Below are positions 56,801-64,000 of a stretch of 64,000 bases of DNA, in pieces (within the stretch, counting starts at the first letter, position 1; each line of letters opens with the position of its first letter). The stretch is from the NCBI GenBank assembly GCA_002722545.1, contig PBMI01000045.1, forward strand, positions 1 through 64,000, read 5' to 3'. The DNA is from Opitutia bacterium. Its GTDB lineage: Bacteria; Verrucomicrobiota; Verrucomicrobiia; Opitutales; Seribacteraceae. The notes beneath the pieces are model-generated. The model was not told the DNA's origin and did no database searches. It saw only the letters and a list, made by a program, of their open reading frames with translations. Made by a program: the position numbers and the translations under genes.

Positions 56801-58684
56801 AATCCTAGTTTTAACTTTGAGCTAGGCGCGGGGGTGACAGCAGGTCAGGCGGTGCAGTTGACGACGACCCTAAACATAAACCTTACTGATGTTCGATACA
56901 AAGGTAACGTCCTGTGGCATGCGGGCAATATAGGTCTAGCATCAAACTCTTGGGGCGGTGTTACTTCAAAGAACGTTCATGGATACATAGATATTGGCCC
57001 CGCAAATACCAGCTACGCGCACATCTTCACTGACCGCCCAGCCTTCTACTTCAATAAAGATTTGGAGGTGAACGGCAAACGTGTGTGGCACAACGGTAAC
57101 ACTGGAGATATCCCTAAGAAATCTGTTAAGAACACCTTCACGACAGATCAAGTTATAACAGGTACAGGCACAATAGGTGCTAACTACAGTAACGCTAGTA
57201 ACGGTTGGCTGTTCATAGGTACTGGCTCTAGCGGATTAGGTTTAGACAATAACGAGATAGCTTGTACGCAGGAGCTGGTTATGTCTGCTCCTTCTATTAG
57301 GACTGGGGCAGCCATTGATGCAGAGTCAACGTTGAAGGTTCATGATGTTGCCACGTTCCAAGCCGCAACCGTTCATCACGGCACGATATACGCTAGGGGA
57401 ATCACTAGGTTTGCTGCCCCTAACGATGCGAAGCAACGTGTGGACGTTCGTGATGAAGATGATCAGGGGCGCGCTCATTGGTATGGCGAGAGTTCAAGTG
57501 GTGGGACAAGGGCTTTCAAACATGCTTGGTATGATGGTTCTGCTTATGTGAACGTAGACGTTAGCGGACAGACTGTTAAGTTTTCAGGCTCTGTAAAAGC
57601 GGAGGGGGCATTATATGCTGATGGTACTGCGTTAGGGACTAATCAAGTGGTTGCAGTGTTTAGCCACCCAACACAGAACACGAACGTAGCCATCGTAGGT
57701 AAGAACTCAGCCAACGGCGGGTTCCGACTTGAATCTCACGCTGACTCAGCCGAGATGCGTGTGCAGACAAGTACAACGAGTGGCGGGTACTCAATATCCA
57801 ATGGCGACAGAGGTACTATCGCTGCGTTTAGACGTAACGGCGACGTAGTTATCAACGGGGCCACCCATGTGCAAGGAGGTCTAAAACAGGACGGTCATAT
57901 CATTCTTAATGGCTCTGATACTTGGCTACGGACTAAGGGCGACCAAGGTATCTACTTCAGTTCATATGGCGGTGGCTGGCGTATGACGGACACCACTTGG
58001 ATCCGCGCGTATGGTAATAAAATGCTCTACATCACCAATGGTAGTACGTCTTCTATTCGTACCACAGGTGGGGTCCATGCTAACCAAGGTTTCCGTAGGG
58101 ATAATACGGGGAGCAGCTGGATAAGCCAGCGTGATAGCACCTCGGTTGCTGTCTACAACGGGAGTAATGTTGGTAATAACTCATACGCTGCGATGATAAG
58201 GCAACGCCACTCTAGTTACACATGGACAGTTGGCGGTCTAGGTAATCAGTATTTTGGCATGTTTGCGTATACTAATAGTAGGACAGTCAACGGCACTGAC
58301 GGCTATTTCCGCATGGACTATAGGGGTAACTGCACTGCAAGCGGCCAAATGTATGCCCCTGACTTCATAGCGACTTCTGATAGACGTGTTAAGGATAATA
58401 TTAAGGTTATCCCCGATGCCTTGGATAAAGTCTGTAAGCTAACGGGCAACACTTACACGCGTAATGATTTGGACAACAAGGAATCGGCGGGTGTTATCGC
58501 GCAAGAAGTACAGGAAGTGCTACCAGAGGCAGTAACAGAGGCAGAGGGCAGATTACAGGTCGCGCACAATGGTGTTATCGGCCTGCTAGTCGAAGCTGTC
58601 AAAGAGCTAAAAGAGATCGTCAACACGCAAGCGGAAAGTATCCGTAAACTACAGGAGGTGCAATGTCAGACACCATCGAGATAG
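53858..58684 (+). CDS. long tail fibre with coiled-coil repeats and C-terminal S74 intramolecular chaperone
   Basis: HATRLTNVETKA-type repeats; C-terminus IATSDRRVKDNIKVIPDALDKVCKLTGNTYTRND...AGVIAQEVQEVLPEAV. Confidence 0.9.
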   Translation: MSAIKINGTWQRVSSIKIKQNGVWNDHTALYARLDGAWHLIDLAAEAQGPAYHIWKAYADDAFGNGISLSPEGKEYIGFAVGQRVEEPDLSDPSLYDWSLIKGADGKDVDPEVLAEILEKQDGYNSSLYDVNDGLYSVEQALADADSRLKAADVALSQALQSAQVDFSSSVDSLNESISEVENDLLNLVSLSGEQGSSITQLKNTTDEQAQKIAVLETNDGSTRSRVASLESTSEEQATRLSSLGVWDGEAFATIKTLEETDSENASLIRTLEARGEEADSKIATLEYTSSSHASRLSIVETRSTSTQNRTSALEETTETHATRLTNVETKADDTESKVSTLEQTSEGHATRLTNVETKAASAVTKANNSQDSADTANSKVIAVTNRVSSLESTSSSHAYRLSTVETKADSNASKVSTLESATSTNASRIETVNTTQSNAIASALDTAKAYTDNETGQLKAERVIKADANGKVSGVHLLANGSGAEAGGKLYFQADEIAIVPPNWNGSSELDKSKFPFYFSEDRNYMYLDEATIQRLSAETIDSGSLAVDGLTLLSDNLSLPAGSVREHMLDPAFKDGIVRINPDAEILGGTKSVSSTGIGQGKKITVPALKSGGSAQKMTISVVGPNEVNRKDVQFDLEMKINGAPHNFSSGQSKIRLSSTIKYSTEDGGVRLYRSSFNFEDTVTLPAPTKGNTYEYEFVITNMSFSPANTSTYNFADKLKFSISVSEPTVSSGGFITDVRWSEVKEQPSFVGLDMQGHPTVPRFTLTNNPGTDPKWLRAIAEVGGFLPYKNGTSSLGTSSWRFKEVHGVTLYENGTALSSKYLGKTATATNASKLGGRGYSEGTGANSIASRNSNGDIYARLFRSTYSNQSDISGAIAFRRSTSDNYIRFCSDMGAVRNFVGVYSKNEVYTRTESNSRFMPSSGDAFTSGNVVGSLNGKTSLATNDGYGNSNVTFNHTRGVPVQNGNSARIEVNTDSPSNPSFNFELGAGVTAGQAVQLTTTLNINLTDVRYKGNVLWHAGNIGLASNSWGGVTSKNVHGYIDIGPANTSYAHIFTDRPAFYFNKDLEVNGKRVWHNGNTGDIPKKSVKNTFTTDQVITGTGTIGANYSNASNGWLFIGTGSSGLGLDNNEIACTQELVMSAPSIRTGAAIDAESTLKVHDVATFQAATVHHGTIYARGITRFAAPNDAKQRVDVRDEDDQGRAHWYGESSSGGTRAFKHAWYDGSAYVNVDVSGQTVKFSGSVKAEGALYADGTALGTNQVVAVFSHPTQNTNVAIVGKNSANGGFRLESHADSAEMRVQTSTTSGGYSISNGDRGTIAAFRRNGDVVINGATHVQGGLKQDGHIILNGSDTWLRTKGDQGIYFSSYGGGWRMTDTTWIRAYGNKMLYITNGSTSSIRTTGGVHANQGFRRDNTGSSWISQRDSTSVAVYNGSNVGNNSYAAMIRQRHSSYTWTVGGLGNQYFGMFAYTNSRTVNGTDGYFRMDYRGNCTASGQMYAPDFIATSDRRVKDNIKVIPDALDKVCKLTGNTYTRNDLDNKESAGVIAQEVQEVLPEAVTEAEGRLQVAHNGVIGLLVEAVKELKEIVNTQAESIRKLQEVQCQTPSR

Positions 58685-59916
58685 AGATTGATAGGGGGCG
58701 TCTCAACGATGTTCCTTATGAAATTAACGTTCAGCGTGACACCCTTGTCAGGTTCGCCAACATTAGCGCCTTAACGGCGTTACATGTGCGGGGATTCTCT
58801 AGCAGCTACTGGACTAGCACGTCTACTGCGGTAGTTGAGAACGGTGCACCAAAAGCATACCGTATCAAGAGTTCAGCGCCTTACAGCACGGACCAATTAG
58901 AGGTGTACGACCCCAGCAACGGCTCCACTCGAAGTTTTGTTATTAGGGTTGTTTCCTCTATAACCAACCCGAATCCGTTTTACTTGTCACCGAGTAGTAT
59001 TGATACATCTTACTCAGGCCTCAATGCTAATGAATTTGTGATTAGCCAAACGTACAGACTATCGACACGTGAGAGAACAGTTGTCCACCTTCGCAGCGAT
59101 AACCCCGAAGTTCGTTTCAGGCTTATAGATGGTGATTTTGAGGGGAATTGGGTTACTGACTTATTCATGAATTCAGTCTATCGCCGAGATTTCCAAATAG
59201 CATACAGAGCTCCTACGGAAGCTCTGGCGAGCAAGACAGTAACGGTTCGCATAGGCAGTCGTGTGTACAGTGTTAGCCTTAGCACGAGTAGCGAGCTTGT
59301 TCCATCAAGCCATCACGTTATTAGTATGGGCCGCACGTCGGGCAACATATCGCTGCTTAATATTAAAAACTTCTTCGGGGGCGGCAGCAATCTTAGGGAC
59401 TATTTCAGGAAGGGGCGTAATGTCCCTGATATGGCGGCTAATTCTGGCATACCTACATCGGGAACCTTGAGAATCACAGACTTTAGGGGCTCGGCTACAG
59501 CGTTTTTTATTGCTTTCCACCCATCCGATAAACCTTTCCGTCAGCTGAGCACTTCTTATGGCACAAGAAGTGTGGGCGTAGGCTGGAACATATGGAGCGG
59601 TGAAGTTGACGATTGGGACTTAGGGTATAGTAAGTTCATCAAAGACAACGCGGAGTTTCGGTACACACTGAGCTATCAGTTCGGCAGTGGCTATGGAACG
59701 ACTAACCCCGCTGTAAAACCCAAGTTATCGTCAAATACTGGCAGCCCAGGCACTTGGTCATCATCGAATAAGTCGGTGAGTGTCACGGTTACAGCGCAAA
59801 AACGTGAAGAATTTAGGGTGACTTGCACAGTGAGAATGTACGCTAGGCACAAGGACTACCCAGATAAGACACTAAGCACTACGGCCAGTGTTACGGTACG
59901 CGCAGTAGGCACGTAG
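58663..59916 (+). CDS. beta-rich phage structural protein
   Basis: ORF overlapping fibre gene end; Ig-like Ser/Thr-rich sequence. Confidence 0.6.
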   Translation: MSDTIEIEIDRGRLNDVPYEINVQRDTLVRFANISALTALHVRGFSSSYWTSTSTAVVENGAPKAYRIKSSAPYSTDQLEVYDPSNGSTRSFVIRVVSSITNPNPFYLSPSSIDTSYSGLNANEFVISQTYRLSTRERTVVHLRSDNPEVRFRLIDGDFEGNWVTDLFMNSVYRRDFQIAYRAPTEALASKTVTVRIGSRVYSVSLSTSSELVPSSHHVISMGRTSGNISLLNIKNFFGGGSNLRDYFRKGRNVPDMAANSGIPTSGTLRITDFRGSATAFFIAFHPSDKPFRQLSTSYGTRSVGVGWNIWSGEVDDWDLGYSKFIKDNAEFRYTLSYQFGSGYGTTNPAVKPKLSSNTGSPGTWSSSNKSVSVTVTAQKREEFRVTCTVRMYARHKDYPDKTLSTTASVTVRAVGT

Positions 59917-59930
59917 CTATATTTTATTTT

Positions 59931-59974
59931 AACAGTAATACTACTTTTTTAATGAGTAGTAGCGCGTTATAATC
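59931..59974 (+). promoter_or_regulatory. paired operators and -10 upstream of 60004
   Basis: aacagtaatactact (59931-59945), agtagtagcgcgtta (59955-59969), TATAAT (59969-59974). Confidence 0.65.
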
Positions 59975-60003
59975 GGGACTCACTAATAATAAGAGGCTTA
60001 AAA

Positions 60004-60357
60004 ATGTTTACAGCAGCATTTACAGACCCACAGGGTACTGAGTTCGAGGCAGCCGTGTTTCAGGTTCTTCGCTCAGATTTTACGGCAAATACAAGCGAAG
60101 CTTATGTATATGACATTCGTGAGGGCAGTGGTGAGATTGAGTCAGAAACGGCCAGCTTCTCGCTTAACTACCGCATTGGCTACTGGCCGTCGCAGACAGC
60201 AAAGGACAATGGCGCAGCACCTTATATCCTTATCGATACCGAAACGTACAACGCAGATTTTGCCAGCTACGCGTTACCCGCAGAGCAGTACAGCGGACTT
60301 AGCGCAGAAGAGGCGGCAGAGCTTCATTGTAAGACTGAAGTAATCGGGGTCGAATAA
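60004..60357 (+). CDS. phage hypothetical
   Basis: ORF after operator/promoter. Confidence 0.55.
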   Translation: MFTAAFTDPQGTEFEAAVFQVLRSDFTANTSEAYVYDIREGSGEIESETASFSLNYRIGYWPSQTAKDNGAAPYILIDTETYNADFASYALPAEQYSGLSAEEAAELHCKTEVIGVE

Positions 60358-60557
60358 TGGGTGAGGACAAGGTAAACGAACTACAGGCTCAGGTCATTCG
60401 CCTAAAAGCCCGTGTACTCGATGCCCAAGATGAAAGTAAGGGGCTTAGCGAAGTATTAGGCCAGATTGCGCAGCGTGTTGGCTTCAAAGGCCAAAGCCTA
60501 GCTGAACTCGTAGAAGCTGTGCCAGTAGTAGATAAAAAGGAAGAAGCTGATGCTTAG
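60357..60557 (+). CDS. small coiled-coil phage protein
   Basis: ORF overlapping previous stop. Confidence 0.5.
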   Translation: MGEDKVNELQAQVIRLKARVLDAQDESKGLSEVLGQIAQRVGFKGQSLAELVEAVPVVDKKEEADA

Positions 60558-60708
60558 AAAACTACTTTCGTTCTTAGCTACTAAGCTTTTTACGACAAAG
60601 TTTTTTATAAAGTTTGTACTTTTTGTCTCAGGTAAACTCGTCAAGAGCACAAAGCCAAAGTGGGATGATGAGTTGCATGCGATGATCAAAGAGGCGTTAG
60701 AGAGCTAG
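60550..60708 (+). CDS. 52-aa membrane-associated protein (not in ORF track)
   Basis: MLRKLLSFLATKLFTTKFFIKFVLFVSGKLVKSTKPKWDDELHAMIKEALES*; overlaps previous stop. Confidence 0.55.
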   Translation: MLRKLLSFLATKLFTTKFFIKFVLFVSGKLVKSTKPKWDDELHAMIKEALES

Positions 60709-60721
60709 CAGCCCATAAACG

Positions 60722-60760
60722 AAAAACCCCGCCTAGTAGCATTCTAGGCGGGGCTTTTTT
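60722..60760 (+). terminator. strong terminator ending the late block
   Basis: ccccgcctag-tagcatt-ctaggcgggg plus T-run (A-run on other side). Confidence 0.9.
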
Positions 60761-60839
60761 ATGTCAAAAACGTAGACACACAGATCCCCGTACTTTAATC
60801 TAAATAGCGGGGGGTAATCACTGTCAGGAGTATAGCCAT

Positions 60840-62021
60840 ATGAGTGATTTAGAATTACCCAAGGGTATTACAATACACAGAGACAAGCTGCGTATTGCAT
60901 TTCGCCCACCGAATGAAAAGAATCAGTGGAAACGATCATTAGGAATACCACCGACTAAAGCAAATATCAAGGCCGCAGAGCAAATGTTGAATGCCATAAG
61001 GCGGGATATTAGCTTAGGCCAGTTTGATTTAGCTCAGTATTTCCCAAACGATCCAAGTTTGAAAAAAGACGAGCGAACGCTGGGTGCTGTTATCCAAGAG
61101 CACTTCATCAAAGCTAAAAAAGGTAGGGTCAAAGGTTCAACCCACAATACCTATGCAATACGTGCAGAATGGGTCATAGAGCATTACGGCCACATAGATG
61201 CAGCGAACGTTACGCCAAAGGAAGCTATGGAACTTAGGGAGGGGATTATTAGTCGGTCGCCCTCGCCAGAGTTGGCATCTTTTAGACTATGGCTTATACG
61301 TTTTGCTGTGACTCGCGCCGTGAGAGCACTTGTTCTTGAGGAGGACAGATTTGGTCCTATGCTAGATTCCGTCGAGTCGAAGTCAAAAGCGCTAACGCTC
61401 GAAGGTCTACATAAAGGTATAGAGTCCAATGAGGTGTTCACGATTGACGAAGCAGAGCGAATTGTAAAAGCTTGTACCAGTGAGAGCCGTAAACGCTTAG
61501 TTACATTTCTTTTCTGGTCTGGTTTAAGACCAGGGGAGGCAGCAGCATTAAGGAGAGAGGACATATGTTTACCCTACATCATTGTGAAACGCACTTTAAC
61601 CCAGAACGGAGAAGAACAATCGCCGAAGAGTGGCCGAGCAAGAAAGATATACCTTCCGTCCTCCGCGAGATTGGCCTTAGAACAAGAATTGCGGACTCAC
61701 GATTCAGACAGGGCTTGGGTGACGAGCATGGGGAAACCTTACACGTCGTCAAGGCTGTTCACGACCAAACATTGGAGGGGGATACTTAACAAGGCAGGCT
61801 TAGCCTACCTAGCGCCTTACACTACTCGACATAGCTTCGCCAGTTGGATGCTAAAAGCTGGTGAACCGGAGTCGACAGTTGCAGCCCATTTAGGGCATAC
61901 TGATACCGCAATGATCCGTAAGGTGTATGGGAAATTCATTCCAGATGCTAAGCCAGTTTGGACCCTTGATGACCCCACTAAAATTGAAATTGTTAAAAAC
62001 TCAATGATTTCAATGTCCTAG
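60840..62021 (+). CDS. tyrosine recombinase/integrase
   Basis: LFWSGLRPGEAAALRREDI, TTRHSFASWMLKAGEPESTVAAHLGHTDTAMIRKVYGKFIP. Confidence 0.95.
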   Translation: MSDLELPKGITIHRDKLRIAFRPPNEKNQWKRSLGIPPTKANIKAAEQMLNAIRRDISLGQFDLAQYFPNDPSLKKDERTLGAVIQEHFIKAKKGRVKGSTHNTYAIRAEWVIEHYGHIDAANVTPKEAMELREGIISRSPSPELASFRLWLIRFAVTRAVRALVLEEDRFGPMLDSVESKSKALTLEGLHKGIESNEVFTIDEAERIVKACTSESRKRLVTFLFWSGLRPGEAAALRREDICLPYIIVKRTLTQNGEEQSPKSGRARKIYLPSSARLALEQELRTHDSDRAWVTSMGKPYTSSRLFTTKHWRGILNKAGLAYLAPYTTRHSFASWMLKAGEPESTVAAHLGHTDTAMIRKVYGKFIPDAKPVWTLDDPTKIEIVKNSMISMS

Positions 62022-62029
62022 CGGAACTG

Positions 62030-62050
62030 CTCCTAAAAAGATATGTTTTA
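62030..62050. other. candidate attR core
   Basis: ctcctaaaaagatatgtttta, matches 212-232; starts 9 nt after integrase stop. Confidence 0.7.
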
Positions 62051-62069
62051 AGCACACATACTTGAATCC

Positions 62070-62097
62070 AAAGGCGCTGTTTAAGGCGCCTTTTTTT
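62070..62097 (+). terminator. terminator, probably of the host gene interrupted at attL
   Basis: aaaggcgc-tgtttaag-gcgccttt + T-run. Confidence 0.75.
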
Positions 62098-62127
62098 ATA
62101 CCTGTGTTTTTTATAAAAGGCATAATA

Positions 62128-62283
62128 ATACCAATCCGTAATACTGAATCATTTTGCGCGGCTAAACGAGTTGCTAACTGCGTTAAAATTATCAATTAGA
62201 ATAATTAAATAGCGAATTTTTTACCTAGCTACAAACACGTTTTCCAACCTTAAAATAGATCACTTAATGAAGCGGATTGGTAT
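62128..62283. mobile_element. 156-bp MITE-like element
   Basis: Perfect 11-bp terminal inverted repeats ataccaatccg / cggattggtat; no ORF. Confidence 0.6.
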
Positions 62284-62382
62284 AAAGTTGATTAAAAAAT
62301 GACGTGTTTTTTATGGATTAACTTGCATTTATGGAGTACCTTTGTTTTTATAATAGAAACATAATCTAGGATGGATATATCG

Positions 62383-63408
62383 ATGAAAAAACTTTTACTA
62401 GCACTTTCTCTCGCTTCAACCTTTACTCACCTATCAGTATCAGCAGATGATTTTGTAGCTGCTGAAATTATTAATAAAAATTACGACCAGCTTACTAATA
62501 CCTCGCCGCGTGCATCAAGGTTAGAAGGGATTAATTTAAGTAGCTACGTGGTTGATGAAAACGGCCAGGTGAGTGATATCGAAATTGTGGCTTCGCTTGG
62601 TCAAAAAAAATATCAACGAGAAGTTCTCGATTATGTTTCTAAGCTTAACTATAAAAGTGCTCAGTTAAATGGCAGCGCCGTGCCTACGGCGAAAACTATT
62701 ACGGTAAGCTCGCAAAATGTACATGCTAGTTTTTCTAACGATCAGGCATCCCCGGCGTTTTTTGACGATTATGAGAAAGCCAGTCAGCTTATTGATGATA
62801 AAAAGTACGCTGAAGCTAAAACGTATATTACTGAGCTTGAAAACGAACACACTAAAAACACAGTCGAAATAGTTTTACTGGCTTGGCTTAAAAGCCAACA
62901 TAGCTACTTTGTGCAAGATTGGAAAAGCTTTGATAAGTCTATTTATGAAGCCTTTTTGTTTAGAGATAACTTACCGGATCAAATAAAAAAACGTGTTATT
63001 AAAAATGCCTTACAGTGGTTTATTTCAAAACAAGACTACGTGCGTGCTTACGATGCAATTGATGCATTAGGCGATATTGAATCAATAACGTTTAGCGAGG
63101 AAAATAGAGCGCAATTACTTGCACAAGTGAATGACATTTATAAAAATTCTGGCGCTATAAATCAGCAAATAACGCTTGAGTCTGAAAAAGCGGTTTTACC
63201 TTTACTTTCTAAAGGTACGGTTGAGCTTAGTGCGAGTAAACCGTTATCTAAAGTACAACTTCGCTGTGAAAACAAAGTCGTTAATTATAATACCAACGAG
63301 ATTGATAAAATATTAATTTCAAAAAATGATATTCGTTGTGGGCTATTAATTAAAAGTGCACAGGCGCAAACGGTTACTTTAAAACAAACTGGTGAAAGCT
63401 TTTTATAA
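62383..63408 (+). CDS. host periplasmic protein with TonB C-terminal-like N-terminal half
   Basis: Signal peptide MKKLLLALSLASTFTHLSVSA; VVDENGQVSDIEIVASLGQKKYQREVLDYVSKLNYKSA. Confidence 0.6.
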   Translation: MKKLLLALSLASTFTHLSVSADDFVAAEIINKNYDQLTNTSPRASRLEGINLSSYVVDENGQVSDIEIVASLGQKKYQREVLDYVSKLNYKSAQLNGSAVPTAKTITVSSQNVHASFSNDQASPAFFDDYEKASQLIDDKKYAEAKTYITELENEHTKNTVEIVLLAWLKSQHSYFVQDWKSFDKSIYEAFLFRDNLPDQIKKRVIKNALQWFISKQDYVRAYDAIDALGDIESITFSEENRAQLLAQVNDIYKNSGAINQQITLESEKAVLPLLSKGTVELSASKPLSKVQLRCENKVVNYNTNEIDKILISKNDIRCGLLIKSAQAQTVTLKQTGESFL

Positions 63409-63438
63409 AGTATTTTATTGGTAATAAACACTTAAATA

Positions 63439-63468
63439 AAAACCCCACATTATTATGTGGGGTTTTTG
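63439..63468. terminator. bidirectional terminator between convergent genes
   Basis: aaaaccccacat-tatt-atgtggggtttt. Confidence 0.85.
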
Positions 63469-63990
63469 TTATATATATTTAGCAATTAGAGTGTGTTTAT
63501 TATTGCGCTTCCAGCCTAAATAGCGTTTTGCAAGTAAAGTGGTTAAGCCTATAATAACAGCTATAAATAACAAAGTTGCGCCATAACTCATACCGTACCC
63601 CGGTGGAAGGCCTACTAATGTGTCGCCGTAAGTCATATCGCTAAAACTAAGCCCTAAAACAGGAATAAGCAACCAAGCGACAGTGTGCAATAAATACAAA
63701 TGTGCAAGGTATGAGAACATACTGGTTTTACCAAGCACTTGTAAAAAGTTGCGAGAAAAGTCGGCTTTAACATGGCTTAAAAGTTTAAGCGCAATTAGCC
63801 CAAGGCCTACGGTTAGCAACATAAATTGTAATGACAGTGGGTATTTAGTCGGATTTAAAAACGACATAACAGTATTAATAGTATTGGTATGAATAGTAAA
63901 CACTGAAGTGTCGCCGTATAAATTAAAACCGCGCAGCACAGTGTATAAAGCAAGGCAGCTTGCACCTAATATAGCTGCATAATTCATCAC
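63469..63990 (-). CDS. host multi-TM membrane protein, C-terminal part (DUF1624/acyltransferase-like)
   Basis: Multiple TM helices; frame runs towards window edge. Confidence 0.55.
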   Translation of the reverse strand: MMNYAAILGASCLALYTVLRGFNLYGDTSVFTIHTNTINTVMSFLNPTKYPLSLQFMLLTVGLGLIALKLLSHVKADFSRNFLQVLGKTSMFSYLAHLYLLHTVAWLLIPVLGLSFSDMTYGDTLVGLPPGYGMSYGATLLFIAVIIGLTTLLAKRYLGWKRNNKHTLIAKYI

Positions 63991-64000
63991 CTGGGCTTTG

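Noticed and set aside
1-64000. tRNA or rRNA genes
   Set aside because: None recognised by eye; the integration site appears to be a protein gene 3' end and not a tRNA, though a tRNAscan run was not possible

Overview
The window is almost entirely one temperate, podovirus-like prophage in a marine gammaproteobacterium (gene content and a flanking MITE-like element suggest a Pseudoalteromonas relative; this is inference). Candidate attachment repeats, ctcctaTCaagatatgtttta (212-232) and ctcctaAAaagatatgtttta (62030-62050), place the ends, giving an element of about 61.8 kb. The left repeat overlaps the stop codon of a host gene. A rho-independent terminator that probably belonged to that gene now lies just beyond the right repeat. 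The prophage has four parts. (1) A left cargo arm (about 0.5-8.0 kb) carries a thermonuclease-like protein, a membrane EAL phosphodiesterase with a degenerate GGDEF domain, a methyl-accepting chemotaxis protein, an orphan UmuD'-like protein behind a consensus SOS box, and an AAA ATPase + RloB pair resembling AbiL-type defence. (2) A leftward early/replication block (about 29.6-8.1 kb) carries family A DNA polymerase, primase-helicase, SNF2-like helicase, RecB-like nuclease, glutaredoxin, ThyX-like protein, excisionase-like protein and a CI-like repressor. (3) A rightward structural block (about 29.9-60.7 kb) carries terminase, P22-like portal, N4-gp56-like capsid, a 2128-aa virion protein, an M15 peptidase and an S74 tail fibre. 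(4) A tyrosine integrase abuts attR. The most unusual signal is a 15-bp palindromic motif (about AACAGTnnnACTGTT / ATTAGTnnnACTGTT). It recurs at about 14 loci across both the early and late blocks, usually in pairs about 24-25 bp apart, embedded in recognisable sigma70-type promoters and sometimes fused to terminators. It looks like a phage-wide, stoperator-like repression network. All family calls are by eye from motifs; no database search was run.
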